Assembly (NCBI RefSeq): GCF_038637725.1
Contig: NZ_CP152052.1
Location: 3,417,001-3,481,000, forward strand
Length of the DNA: 64,000 nt
Reading direction: 5' to 3'
DNA from: Psychrobacillus sp. FSL H8-0483
Lineage (GTDB): Bacteria; Bacillota; Bacilli; Bacillales_A; Planococcaceae
Shown here: positions 11,165 to 19,750 of the stretch, piece by piece
How positions within the stretch are numbered: the first letter of the stretch is position 1
Layout of the letters: each line of letters starts with the position of its first letter
The notes under the pieces: model-generated
The model's database searches: none
What the model was told of the DNA's origin: nothing
Seen by the model: the letters and a program-made list of their open reading frames with translations, nothing else
Made by a program: the position numbers and the translations under genes

Positions 11165-11375
11165 TTCCAATTTACATGAACAAGCACGAACAATTCTAAA
11201 GGAAACTGTCACTTTGTTGATTGAAGCGGCAGGCGGCGACTCCAGCGGGATGAGTGAGACAGATAAGACATCACAAACGACGCGTGAGCGGCGGTGATGG
11301 CTTATCGCTCACCCCGCGGAAAGCGTCCGCCTATAGCGGAAATCAACTATACTTTATTCCATGTAAATTATATAT
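11165..11375. repeat. GC-rich extragenic element with AATTTACATG ends
   Basis: Bounded by AATTTACATGAA (about 11169) and TTCCATGTAAATT (about 11360), which are inverted repeats. The core is GC-rich (GGCGGCGACTCCAGCGG ... CCCCGCGGAAAGCGTCC) and includes a large imperfect palindrome around GATAAGACATCAC/GTGATGGCTTATC. A second copy at 37380-37560 has the core inverted relative to its left end. No gene is supported in 11165-11586. Confidence 0.65.
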
Positions 11376-11414
11376 TTATTAGAATGGAAAGATTAACTTA
11401 ATACTTTAAATCTG

Positions 11415-11448
11415 AAAGCCTTCCAACATTATTAAATTGGAAGGCTTT
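11415..11448. terminator. Hairpin, probable terminator
   Basis: AAAGCCTTCCAA pairs with TTGGAAGGCTTT (perfect 12-bp stem). The T-run is weak on the plus strand, so assignment to dapF is tentative. Confidence 0.5.
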
Positions 11449-11586
11449 AGTATATTCTAATCTATTCAAACATATATTTAGAATCTACCATCTTTATTTG
11501 TAACGCTATTGGAAAATCGTCGTAATATTCCTGTAATAAAAAACTGCTACTATATGATTAGACTAAATAGCAAGGGGATAGTGTAT

Positions 11587-12147
11587 TTGAAGAAAATTCT
11601 TGGAACACTCATCATTTCAATAGTACTATTGGTCAGTGGAGTAAATGAAAGTGTGGCCGCAAGTCCTATACACACTGTTCAAAAAGGGGAAACATTGTAT
11701 TCAATTGCTAAAACGTATAATGTATCAATCAATAACTTAAAATCATGGAACAAACTAAATAGTAACCTGATTAAACCAAAGCAAAAATTAACGATTGCCT
11801 CTACTAAGAAAGCGAAATCTAAAAATCCTTCTCGATCGGATTCAAAAGATAAAGTGGTAAAAGAATTTATTGTATCTGCAAGTGCATTTACTGCAAACTG
11901 TAATGGCTGCTCTGGTATCACTAGTACCGGTATTCACTTAAAAAGTAATCCAGATCTCAAAGTAATTGCTGTTGACCCAAGTGTTATTAAACTTGGAACG
12001 AAAGTGTATGTGGAAGGTTATGGCTATGCAATTGCAGGTGATACGGGAGGAGCAATTAAAGGCAATAAAATCGACGTATTTTTCTCCTCTACAAGTGAGG
12101 CCTACAAATGGGGAAGAAAAAACGTAACGATAAAAATATTGGAATAG
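11587..12147 (+). CDS. Secreted LysM-3D domain protein (YocH/YuiC-like)
   Basis: Exported cell-wall protein of 186 residues. A signal peptide (MKKILGTLIISIVLLVSG, cleavage near SVAAS) is followed by one LysM murein-binding domain (residues about 28-70), a Lys/Ser-rich linker and a C-terminal 3D domain (about 95-186) with the three characteristic aspartates D130, D152 and D163. Such proteins act as muralytic enzymes. I chose TTG at 11587 because AAGGGG lies nine bases upstream; a GTG at 11581 is too close to it. Confidence 0.88.
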   Translation: MKKILGTLIISIVLLVSGVNESVAASPIHTVQKGETLYSIAKTYNVSINNLKSWNKLNSNLIKPKQKLTIASTKKAKSKNPSRSDSKDKVVKEFIVSASAFTANCNGCSGITSTGIHLKSNPDLKVIAVDPSVIKLGTKVYVEGYGYAIAGDTGGAIKGNKIDVFFSSTSEAYKWGRKNVTIKILE

Positions 12148-12150
12148 AAC

Positions 12151-12187
12151 AAAAACCAACTTTCTATAGCGGAAGTTGGTTTTTTTT
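12151..12187. terminator. Terminator between convergent genes
   Basis: AAAACCAACTT/AAGTTGGTTTT stem followed by seven Ts on the plus strand. It overlaps the stop of the convergent Nudix gene and probably serves both. Confidence 0.85.
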
Positions 12188-12805
12188 CATATTCGTACGT
12201 ATTCCATGAATTATAGCTTCGTAGTAAGAGCTTTTGTGCGGAACAAAGTGATTCTTTGTCACCATTCTAGTCATATTCTTTTTATTCCCTACATTATCTA
12301 CATAAAATCCTTCGACTTCTATTTCATCCGTTTCACCTATCCAAAGCGAAGCAAATTGTTTATATTCTGTACGGACGATTCCTGAAACTTCCTCTGCTTG
12401 AAGTTTAAAATCATTGAAATGTAGAGAACAATCATATAAGAAAACATGTGCAAACTCTTTATCAATAAGCTCTCCATTATAAACAGAATAATCAATAACA
12501 CCAAGTGAGGATAGGTCATGAAAAGCAACTTTAACCCCTAACTCCTCTTCTATTTCTCTTACACCATCGTGCACAGTTTCTTTAGCCAATAAATGACCGG
12601 CAGCGGTAATATCTAACAACCCAGGATAGTCTTTTTTGGAATCACTACGCATCTGAAGATAAACAAAATCTCTTCCCCCTTCACTACTAATAAACCAACA
12701 GTGAAACGTTTCATGCCAATGTCCCAATCTATGCACTTCTTCTCTTGAAGCAACACCTATAGGATTTTTCTCTCTATCGAATATTTTAAGTTGTTCCGTT
12801 TCCAC
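12164..12805 (-). CDS. Nudix hydrolase (IPP isomerase-like subfamily)
   Basis: 213-residue Nudix protein whose layout resembles bacterial isopentenyl-diphosphate-isomerase-like Nudix hydrolases. The N-terminal FDREKNPIGVASREEVHRLG and HETFHCWFI precede the Nudix helix AAGHLLAKETVHDGVREIEEELG. The box keeps the REIEEELG metal-binding part, with spacing slightly shorter than the textbook 23-residue pattern. Substrate unknown. The start is GTG at 12803-12805, overlapping by one base the stop of the upstream monooxygenase gene, so the two are coupled. Confidence 0.85.
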   Translation of the reverse strand: METEQLKIFDREKNPIGVASREEVHRLGHWHETFHCWFISSEGGRDFVYLQMRSDSKKDYPGLLDITAAGHLLAKETVHDGVREIEEELGVKVAFHDLSSLGVIDYSVYNGELIDKEFAHVFLYDCSLHFNDFKLQAEEVSGIVRTEYKQFASLWIGETDEIEVEGFYVDNVGNKKNMTRMVTKNHFVPHKSSYYEAIIHGIRTNMKKNQLPL

Positions 12806-13815
12806 TATTGTTTAGCCGCCTTAAATATTAACTCAAATGATTTTAATCTTTCTTGATGGTTATATAATGGTGAGTTAATCATTATTTCATTTACTTGTGT
12901 AGTAGCAAGGAAATCTTCTAGCTTGGATTTCACAGTTTCTGGAGAACCTACAATTCGTGCTCTTAAAGACTTGTTTACCATCATCTCTTCTTGCGCTGTC
13001 CAGAGTTCTCCCATATTTGCTGGAGGTTGAATTTTTCCTCTCTTCCCTCGAATGATTCCTAAAAACTGTTGCAATAACGAGGTAGCAAGAAATTCAGCTT
13101 TTTCATCTGTTTCTGCAGCAATTATATTCAAACTTGCAATCACATAAGGCTCCTGTAAATGCTTAGATGGCTTGAAATATGAACGATAGAGATGCAATGC
13201 TTCCTCTAAGTAATCTGGTGAAAAGTGACTTGCAAAGGAGTATGGTAAACCCATCATACCGGCTAGCTTCGCACTAAAATTACTTGAACCAAGTAACCAA
13301 ATTGGTACTTCTAATCCTTGTCCTGGTACAGCAATAATTGGTCGACTAGAGTTCTCTTCAATAGACTCAAAATATGATTGCAATTCCTGCACAAGTTCTG
13401 GGAAATTATCCGCTGCACTAAAATCTCTACGTAAAGCACGAGCAGTCAGCATATCTGTTCCAGGCGCTCTTCCTAACCCAAGATCAATTCTCCCTGGATA
13501 AATGGATTCCAATGTACCAAACTGTTCCGCGATTACTAAAGGGGAATGGTTTGGAAGCATCACGCCTCCTGCTCCAATGCGTATCGTACTCGTTCCACTC
13601 GCTAAATATCCAATTAAAACAGAAGTAGCTGAACTTGCAACACCTGGCATATTATGATGTTCGGCTACCCAGTATCGTTTATATCCTAACTTTTCTGCAT
13701 GTTGAGCGAGACTCATACTATTTTGAAACGCATCACGGACAGTCGAGCCTTCCGCTACAGCAGATAAATCTAATACCGACAAAGGAATAGTATCTAATGA
13801 TTTTGGTTGTTTCAT
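12805..13815 (-). CDS. Luciferase-like (LLM) flavin monooxygenase
   Basis: 336-residue flavin-dependent oxidoreductase of the bacterial luciferase superfamily, in the YceB/YhbW-type clade. It carries [17 protein letters not shown] near the N-terminus, then [16 protein letters not shown] and [14 protein letters not shown], which surround the FMN site. It needs reduced flavin from a partner reductase. The substrate is unknown. Start ATG follows GGAGG. Coupled to the downstream Nudix gene. Confidence 0.88.
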   Translation of the reverse strand: MKQPKSLDTIPLSVLDLSAVAEGSTVRDAFQNSMSLAQHAEKLGYKRYWVAEHHNMPGVASSATSVLIGYLASGTSTIRIGAGGVMLPNHSPLVIAEQFGTLESIYPGRIDLGLGRAPGTDMLTARALRRDFSAADNFPELVQELQSYFESIEENSSRPIIAVPGQGLEVPIWLLGSSNFSAKLAGMMGLPYSFASHFSPDYLEEALHLYRSYFKPSKHLQEPYVIASLNIIAAETDEKAEFLATSLLQQFLGIIRGKRGKIQPPANMGELWTAQEEMMVNKSLRARIVGSPETVKSKLEDFLATTQVNEIMINSPLYNHQERLKSFELIFKAAKQ

Positions 13816-13917
13816 TCTAATTGCTCCTCCAATCGTTCTATAAATCTATATCGTTTAAATTCATTATACTATTTAGTATTTTAGATAACTGCTTTGGAGC
13901 TTTACATACATATTACA

Positions 13918-14220
13918 GGTGCCTGGCACCAAAACAAACGTGAAAAACGTGAATGTTAAAACATTCACGTCAGACTGTAGACAAACTCATTTTTGGTGCA
14001 TAGAGTTGTATATTAAATTCGGCAAGGACCACCACTTCGCTTTCCGTGGGCTTGGCTTCAGCCTCCTCGTCACTTCGTTCCTGCGGGGTCTTCTGCTCAA
14101 GCTGTTCCCACAGGAGTCTTCGTGGTGGTCCTTGCCTTATCTTATAGATATCCACTATCTTTAATTTTAATTAGATAAAGTAACCTCTTTAGGAGTTAAA
14201 ACATTCACGTTTTTTTGGTT
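13918..14220. repeat. Composite repeat: REP core, hairpins and GC-rich palindrome
   Basis: The stretch starts with GGTGCCTGGCACC (13918-13930) and continues with a perfect hairpin CGTGAATGTT/AACATTCACG. It then holds a 116-bp GC-rich element (14021-14136) closed by the 15-bp inverted repeat GGCAAGGACCACCAC/GTGGTGGTCCTTGCC. AAAACATTCACG recurs near 14200. No gene is supported in 13816-14352. Confidence 0.7.
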
Positions 14221-14352
14221 TCACATGCAATTTAGAGTCCTATGATAAGTTCTACAATATGAATGACGTTCATACTGCCTATTTTAATAAAAGCATACTA
14301 GGATTACAAAATTCATATGTTTCTATGATGAGAAGTTTAAAATAATAGACGG

Positions 14353-15513
14353 GTGGTTATTGTCATTAGAAAATTGTTTATCATCATATGCTCTGCTTTA
14401 TTTATGTCTATTATTAGTACAACTACTAGTCAAGCAGCAACAATTTCAGTAGCTCATCATGTTGGACTCCATGATCGTTTGCTAGATTTTAGTGATGTCA
14501 GAGTCATAGATAGAGATACGAAGGTTCCGCTTGAAGAAATCTCCAAGTTTTTATATATCCCTATTGAAACAGAAAATGGAATCACATACCTTCGGAAACG
14601 TGGAATGGTAATTAGTTATGATGAAGTCTCGAATATAACGTCTAAAGACGACAATCCACTCAATTGGTCCCCTATTGTTAAAGTGGACGGTAAACTTTTT
14701 ATTAGTGTTAAATACATCGCACGTGAAATGGGTTTCCAAGTAGAATACTTTCAGAAACAGAAAACACAGCGTATTTACAGAGATGACTACGAGCATATGT
14801 CTCATGAAGAATACGAAACTTATATAAACAAGATCTTGAATGCTAAACAAACATCAGCACAACCGGCAGAACCAGAAGGACAATCAAAAGCAACTATTTA
14901 CTTAACGTTTGACGACGGACCAAATAAATTTACTGCTATAAACAACTCCACATTAAAAAAATATAACACCCTAGCAACTTTCTTCTTTCTAGGAAATAAT
15001 ATGAAAAACAACTCATCTATAATCAATTCAGTCGTTAATGATGGACACTACATTGGTACACATAGTATGACACATGACAAAAATAAAATTTACTTATCAT
15101 CCAAATCCTTCATTAATGAGATAAATGAAGGAACGAAACTTGTTAAAGAAATGACTGGTAATGATGCAAAACTCGTCCGAACTCCATATGGAAGCATACC
15201 ACATATTACATCCGCTATGAAGAATGAGCTGATCAAAAATGGCTATAAACTATGGGATTGGGACGTTGATTCAAACGATTGGAAATACACCGACAAACAA
15301 GCTGACCAGATCGTCAAAAACGTGAAAGTTGGAGTAGAAAAAGCATACAAATCAGGAGACAGAGACATCATCGTCCTATTGCATGATCGAAGCCAAACAA
15401 CAAAAGCTCTTCCACAAATAATCGAGTGGTTACAAAAAGAAGGCTATTCGCTCAAAACATACACACCAGAACATCACATCGTCCAAAACTTCCTACGTGA
15501 CACATCCCTTTAA
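14353..15513 (+). CDS. Secreted polysaccharide deacetylase with stalk domain
   Basis: Exported NodB-family deacetylase, 386 residues, that removes N-acetyl groups from peptidoglycan or another glycan. A signal sequence (about 1-29) is followed by a copper-amine-oxidase-N-type stalk domain (about 45-140) and the catalytic domain (about 180-375). That domain has TFDDGP (185-190), HSMTH (237-241), RTPYGS, WDVDSNDW and the final LLHD, so the Asp-His-His metal site and catalytic residues are intact. The start is uncertain: GTG at 14353 is the longest, but the GGGTGG ribosome-like sequence overlaps it and the true start may lie a few codons later. Confidence 0.85.
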   Translation: MVIVIRKLFIIICSALFMSIISTTTSQAATISVAHHVGLHDRLLDFSDVRVIDRDTKVPLEEISKFLYIPIETENGITYLRKRGMVISYDEVSNITSKDDNPLNWSPIVKVDGKLFISVKYIAREMGFQVEYFQKQKTQRIYRDDYEHMSHEEYETYINKILNAKQTSAQPAEPEGQSKATIYLTFDDGPNKFTAINNSTLKKYNTLATFFFLGNNMKNNSSIINSVVNDGHYIGTHSMTHDKNKIYLSSKSFINEINEGTKLVKEMTGNDAKLVRTPYGSIPHITSAMKNELIKNGYKLWDWDVDSNDWKYTDKQADQIVKNVKVGVEKAYKSGDRDIIVLLHDRSQTTKALPQIIEWLQKEGYSLKTYTPEHHIVQNFLRDTSL

Positions 15514-15517
15514 CCAA

Positions 15518-15568
15518 TTGTTACAGGAGTATTTCTGGTGCCTGGCACCAGAAATACTCCTGTAACAA
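15518..15568. repeat. Perfect 51-bp palindrome around a REP core
   Basis: Bases 15518-15542 are the exact complement of 15544-15568 around a single central T. The centre reads GGTGCCTGGCACC, as in other REP cores here. It lies five bases after the deacetylase stop and is followed by AAAAA rather than T, so it is not a standard terminator for the plus strand. Confidence 0.85.
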
Positions 15569-15574
15569 AAAACG

Positions 15575-15607
15575 TGATTCACTATCATGTGAATCACTTC
15601 TTTTTAC
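15575..15607 (+). terminator. Terminator after the deacetylase gene
   Basis: GTGATTCAC/GTGAATCAC stem followed by TTCTTTTTACTTTT. Confidence 0.7.
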
Positions 15608-15632
15608 TTTTATAGAGAATCTATTTTCTACA

Positions 15633-15875
15633 TTAATCTTTTTTCAATTGTTCAAGCAATCGTCGCACTTTATCTTTTTGGTCCATCGTTTCATCTTCGA
15701 GTAGCTCGACTTTATATGTATCATTCCATCCAGAGATGCGCACGATGTCCCCTTCTTTTAAGTTTTCAGTTAGCTTCGAGCAATGAATAAGTAGGTTTTC
15801 TGTTTCATTTGGATATTTTAGGAATACTGCTGAGTCACCTTCAAATCGATCTAGTGTGTATTTATTCCACTTCAC
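15633..15875 (-). CDS. DUF3006 family protein
   Basis: 80-residue protein (MKWNKYTLDRFEGDSAVF ...) of the DUF3006 type, a small beta-rich domain of unknown function that is commonly encoded beside ComEC-like metallo-beta-lactamase proteins, as here. I chose GTG at 15873-15875, which has AAAGGTGAG upstream; a GTG at 15887 lies within that site. It overlaps the end of the MBL gene by 14 bases, so the pair should be co-translated. C-terminal residues are charged (DQKDKVRRLLEQLKKD). Confidence 0.82.
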   Translation of the reverse strand: MKWNKYTLDRFEGDSAVFLKYPNETENLLIHCSKLTENLKEGDIVRISGWNDTYKVELLEDETMDQKDKVRRLLEQLKKD

Positions 15876-17076
15876 TAACGATCTCACCTTTCTCGTTTAC
15901 TAATCTCGCTGGGTCTCCATCATTTCTCCACATTTGTCCTTTGTTCCATTTAATATAACCTTGTCCCTCTTTTGCATGCTGACCACTCGTGATAAAAATT
16001 GTTTTACCAGCACTTAAATTGATATTTGGAAATGTATATACTTGATTACCTTCGATTGAAACAAGTTTCCAGTCTTTTAAATTCACCGCTTTGTTTCCTG
16101 CATTTGTTATACCTACGATTTCTTCCTGTACGTCTTTACTTGAAATCACTACTGGTGTGATGGTTACAGCTGTCTTTTCTATTTGTTCATCAGGACTATT
16201 TTGCGTGGAAATAGTATAATCTACGCCATTAGTTTTAACTATAATATTTCCTACCTCTGCCGTCGCATAGACCTGGGACTTTATATTTTTTATTCGATTT
16301 ACCACTTCTTTCTGTGGATGACCATAGGAGTTATCTTTACCATAACTCAAGATTGTAACTTTAGGTTTAACAGCACGAATAAAAGCTTCCGAAGTACTGG
16401 TATCTGAGCCATGATGACCGGCTTTCAAAAAAGTAGATTCCAAGTAATACTGATTTAGCATACTATTTTCTACTCCAATATCCGCGTCTCCCGTTAAAAG
16501 AAATGAGATCTTTCCATATTGCACTTTCAAGACGATTGAAGCTTCATTATTGTCATTGGAATTCTCCCCAGCATTCAACACGTTGATCTCCATAGTAGAA
16601 TCTAAAGGAATCGTATCCCCTTTCACTGGCACTATAAAAGGAACTTTCTTATCACCTATTAGCTCTAGCATTTCCTCATATGTCTGTGAAGTATGTACTC
16701 TTCCTGAATCCACAAAGTTTTTAACAGAAATGGAGTTCAACACATCAAGTAATCCACCAATATGATCGGAATCCGGGTGAGTAGCAATAACGTAATCTAG
16801 TTCGTCTACTCCTTGACTTTGTAAATAGGAAACGACCTGCTTACCAGCGTCCTTCTTCCCACCATCGATGAGCATGTTTTTGCCTTCCGGAGATTGAATA
16901 AGTATAGAATCTCCTTGTCCAACGTCAATAAAATGGACACTCATTTCTTTCCCAACATTTACTTTAGTTGAAGATGTCTCCACTTTCGACTCTTGGTTTT
17001 CTGTTTGCGTTTCTATCGCGCAACCGAATGTCATAAAAATCATCATTGTAATGATGGAGGATAATATATACTTCAT
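15862..17076 (-). CDS. MBL-fold lipoprotein with C-terminal lamin-tail domain
   Basis: Extracellular ComEC/Rec2-type metallo-beta-lactamase protein, 404 residues. The N-terminus is a lipoprotein signal with a lipobox Cys at residue 19 (MTFGC). Residues about 45-280 form the hydrolase: HFIDVGQGDS, then the metal motif H100-x-D102-x-D104-H105 in THPDSDHIGG, KAGHHGSD and SYGKDNSYGHP. Residues about 300-404 look like a lamin-tail domain (IVGITNAGNKAVNLKDWKLVS). A nuclease or phosphodiesterase role at the cell surface is likely from the family; the target is unknown. Confidence 0.87.
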   Translation of the reverse strand: MKYILSSIITMMIFMTFGCAIETQTENQESKVETSSTKVNVGKEMSVHFIDVGQGDSILIQSPEGKNMLIDGGKKDAGKQVVSYLQSQGVDELDYVIATHPDSDHIGGLLDVLNSISVKNFVDSGRVHTSQTYEEMLELIGDKKVPFIVPVKGDTIPLDSTMEINVLNAGENSNDNNEASIVLKVQYGKISFLLTGDADIGVENSMLNQYYLESTFLKAGHHGSDTSTSEAFIRAVKPKVTILSYGKDNSYGHPQKEVVNRIKNIKSQVYATAEVGNIIVKTNGVDYTISTQNSPDEQIEKTAVTITPVVISSKDVQEEIVGITNAGNKAVNLKDWKLVSIEGNQVYTFPNINLSAGKTIFITSGQHAKEGQGYIKWNKGQMWRNDGDPARLVNEKGEIVSEVE

Positions 17077-17145
17077 TTAAAACCTTCCTTTTTGGTTACC
17101 GCTCTTATTTTAACATAGTTATTTGCTAGTAGATTTCTAATTCCC

Positions 17146-17174
17146 TTGACAGTTTCTCGTCCCTGTCATAGAAT
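17146..17174 (+). promoter_or_regulatory. Sigma-A promoter of queT
   Basis: TTGACA (17146-17151), a 17-base spacer and TAGAAT (17169-17174), placed about 18 bases before the preQ1 aptamer. Confidence 0.8.
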
Positions 17175-17191
17175 TATCAATTGTGAATATA

Positions 17192-17230
17192 GCGTGGTTC
17201 GAGAACCTCCCACGTAAAAAAACTAAGGAG
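17192..17230 (+). promoter_or_regulatory. PreQ1-I riboswitch
   Basis: Compact aptamer: GTGG/CCAC stem with loop TTCGAGAACCTC, then the A-rich tail AAAAAAACTAA that forms the pseudoknot. The ribosome site AAGGAG of queT follows directly, and no terminator intervenes, so ligand probably blocks translation. Confidence 0.92.
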
Positions 17231-17239
17231 AAATGAATA

Positions 17240-17722
17240 ATGAAAATCAAAACTATTGCAACAAGCGGGATTATTGCTGCTTTATATGTTGCAGTTTCCT
17301 TATTAATTGCGCCATTTGCATTTGGTGCAGTACAATTTCGTATAGCCGAAATGTTTAATCACCTTGTGGTATTCAATAAGAAATTCTTTTTTGGGATTGT
17401 ACTCGGTGTGATTATAACTAATATGTTTTCCCCAATGGCTGCTTATGACCTTATTTTTGGGGTAGCACATACTGTTATTTCGTTATTAATTACCATATTT
17501 GCAGCGAAATTCATTAAAGGGCAAGTTAAGCAAATGGTATTTAATACGATAGTGTTTACGTTTATGACGTTTATCATTGCATTCGAATTAAACTTAGCGT
17601 TTGATTTACCTTTCTTCTACACATGGTTAACGGTAGCAGTTGGTGAATTCGTTGTATTAGCAGTCGGCATTCCTCTTATGAGTGCTTTAAATAAACGATT
17701 AAACTTTAAATCATTAATCTAA
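17240..17722 (+). CDS. queT: Queuosine precursor transporter (S component)
   Basis: 160-residue integral membrane substrate-binding subunit (QueT family) of an ECF-type importer for the queuosine precursor preQ1/preQ0. It has about five to six hydrophobic helices and the family features GIIAALYVAVSLLIAPFAFGAVQFRIAE near the N-terminus (here named by its parts: the QFRIAE motif is diagnostic). It would work with the shared EcfAAT module encoded elsewhere. The preQ1 riboswitch directly upstream supports the assignment. Confidence 0.93.
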   Translation: MKIKTIATSGIIAALYVAVSLLIAPFAFGAVQFRIAEMFNHLVVFNKKFFFGIVLGVIITNMFSPMAAYDLIFGVAHTVISLLITIFAAKFIKGQVKQMVFNTIVFTFMTFIIAFELNLAFDLPFFYTWLTVAVGEFVVLAVGIPLMSALNKRLNFKSLI

Positions 17723-17731
17723 TCGTAGAAA

Positions 17732-17772
17732 AAGTACCAACTTCTAATTATCCGAAGTTGGTACTTTTTTGT
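17732..17772 (+). terminator. Terminator of queT
   Basis: AAAGTACCAACTTC/GAAGTTGGTACTTT stem followed by TTT; it also lies just past the convergent chemoreceptor stop and may act on both. Confidence 0.85.
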
Positions 17773-17783
17773 TAGGATGATAC

Positions 17784-19517
17784 TTAATTTAATTTGAAAT
17801 CGGAAACAATATCTTGAAGTTTTTCGGACATTTCTGCTAATGCACGAGAAGCAGACGTCATTTCAATCATGGAAGCATATTGTTCTTCTGCCGCTGCTAC
17901 TACATTTTGTGTATAGCTAGTTGACTCTTCTGTAACGTCTTTTGTCTTTTCTACTTCATTAACAAGAACTTCTGTATTACTACTAATTTCTTGGATTTCT
18001 GATGTAATAAATGATAGTTTATTGTTTATCAAGTTTACATCAGCTGCAATTGTCTCAAATGTTTCCCCAGCATTTGTAACATAATTCATACCAGTCTCGA
18101 TGACAATTTTCCCTTCATTCACAGTATGAACAGTATCTTTTGTATTCATTTGAATTTCACCAATTAAAGTAGAAATGTTTTTAGCAGCATTACCTGATTC
18201 CTCCGCTAATTTTCGTACCTCATCCGCTACTACTGCAAATCCTTTTCCATGCTCGCCTGCGCGTGCAGCTTCAATTGCTGCGTTTAAAGCAAGTAGGTTT
18301 GTTTGCTCTGCTATTCCTGTAATTACATTAATGATTTCACCAATCTCGTTCGATTTACGTTCTAATATTAGCATCGATTCTGTAGTTAGAGTACTTTGGT
18401 TATTGATTTGGTTCATTTGTTCCACCGTTTGTGCAATTACTTCATTTCCCGCAAGAGAAACTTTCGATGTTGCAACGGAAAGCTCATTCAATTCTTTAAT
18501 ATTCGCAGTAATTTCCGTAATGCTTGCAGAAATTTGGGAAACAGAATTTTTTGCTTCCTGCACTCCATACAATTGACTTTCTTGACCAGATGAAATTTGT
18601 TGAATAGAATCCGTAATTTCTTCTGAAGCTTTACTAGTTTCCTCACTACTCGCAGTTAACTGCTCAGAAGTTGCAGCTACTTGCTCAGCCGAACTTGAAA
18701 CCAAATTTAGAACCTCTTTTAAATTGGTAGTCATTGAATTTAGCCCATTTGCAAGATCACCCAACTCATCTTTATTTTTAATCTTGATGTTCTGAATAGA
18801 TAAGTCTTGATTTGCAATCTTTTTCAGATTTTGTGCAATTAGTTGAATTGGATTACCTATATGTCTAGAAAACAAGATAATAACAACTATACCTATCAAT
18901 GTACCTACTGCTAATGTTATTGCGATTGTTATTAGGATAGAATTAGTTCCTTTGTTAAAGGATTCCATGTAAGTTCCTGCACTTACAACCCATCCCCAGT
19001 TTGGATCTATTTTATTATAAGTAATTTTTGTCGCTTCAGTGCCAGGCTGATTTGGTAAATCCCATTTATAATACGAAAAACCACCGCCTGCTTCCGCAGT
19101 TTTTATAATATCTTGTAAGACATATTTCCCATCAACATCTTTATCTTCCCATCCATTTTCCCCTTCTGAGGATGGATGAGCTATTTGTTCCCCATCCTTA
19201 CCATAGATGCTAAAATATCCATTTTCGCCCAAATCCACTTTAGACGTTAATGTACGTTTTCCATCACTTTGTAATTCACCAAGTAAGTATTGCTTTACTT
19301 GCTCTTGCGCTTCCTCTAAAGTCATCTCCCCGTTTTCAACAGACTTATTCTTTGAGTCTATTAACAACAGTGCCATCTCCACAGCATTTTTAAGTGTTTT
19401 TTCTCCTAATTCATCAAAATTGTTTTTAGCAGACATGTAACTGCTTACCCCTATTATTAAACTTGGAATTAATAGTAGACATAATGAAATAATGAATAAT
19501 TTTGTACGAATTTTCAC
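17784..19517 (-). CDS. Membrane methyl-accepting chemotaxis protein with Cache domain
   Basis: 577-residue transmembrane chemoreceptor. TM1 spans about residues 7-28, and the extracellular part about 30-190 is a single Cache-type sensor ([20 protein letters not shown] ... [14 protein letters not shown]). TM2 is about 193-218, followed by a HAMP domain ([21 protein letters not shown]) and a long cytoplasmic signalling domain with the tip [21 protein letters not shown]. Ligand unknown; Cache receptors of this type often sense carboxylates or amino acids. A sigma-D promoter upstream places it in the motility regulon. Confidence 0.92.
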   Translation of the reverse strand: MKIRTKLFIISLCLLLIPSLIIGVSSYMSAKNNFDELGEKTLKNAVEMALLLIDSKNKSVENGEMTLEEAQEQVKQYLLGELQSDGKRTLTSKVDLGENGYFSIYGKDGEQIAHPSSEGENGWEDKDVDGKYVLQDIIKTAEAGGGFSYYKWDLPNQPGTEATKITYNKIDPNWGWVVSAGTYMESFNKGTNSILITIAITLAVGTLIGIVVIILFSRHIGNPIQLIAQNLKKIANQDLSIQNIKIKNKDELGDLANGLNSMTTNLKEVLNLVSSSAEQVAATSEQLTASSEETSKASEEITDSIQQISSGQESQLYGVQEAKNSVSQISASITEITANIKELNELSVATSKVSLAGNEVIAQTVEQMNQINNQSTLTTESMLILERKSNEIGEIINVITGIAEQTNLLALNAAIEAARAGEHGKGFAVVADEVRKLAEESGNAAKNISTLIGEIQMNTKDTVHTVNEGKIVIETGMNYVTNAGETFETIAADVNLINNKLSFITSEIQEISSNTEVLVNEVEKTKDVTEESTSYTQNVVAAAEEQYASMIEMTSASRALAEMSEKLQDIVSDFKLN

Positions 19518-19595
19518 TTGCTAATCCTCCTCGATTTTAACTATTACCAGTACATTACAGAAATTATATATATGCATTTTTTACTACACAAAATA

Positions 19596-19622
19596 TTATC
19601 GACTAAATTTTTATTATCTTTA
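19596..19622 (-). promoter_or_regulatory. Sigma-D (flagellar) promoter of the chemoreceptor
   Basis: On the minus strand TAAA (19619-19622), exactly 15 bases, then GTCGATAA (19596-19603). The consensus is TAAA-N15-GCCGATAA, so only one base differs. Confidence 0.8.
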
Positions 19623-19705
19623 ACATTTGAGTGGTAATTAAATACTATATTTTTTTCAGTTATGGAACTTTTTACTTATATACCAATTAGATACATTTAA
19701 ACAAA

Positions 19706-19737
19706 AAACGAGCCCTTTCCCTAAGAGGAAAGGACTC
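19706..19737 (-). terminator. Terminator of the dioxygenase gene
   Basis: GAGCCCTTTCC/GGAAAGGACTC stem with one mismatch, followed on the minus strand by GTTTTTTG. Confidence 0.85.
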
Positions 19738-19750
19738 AGTAATAAAGTTT

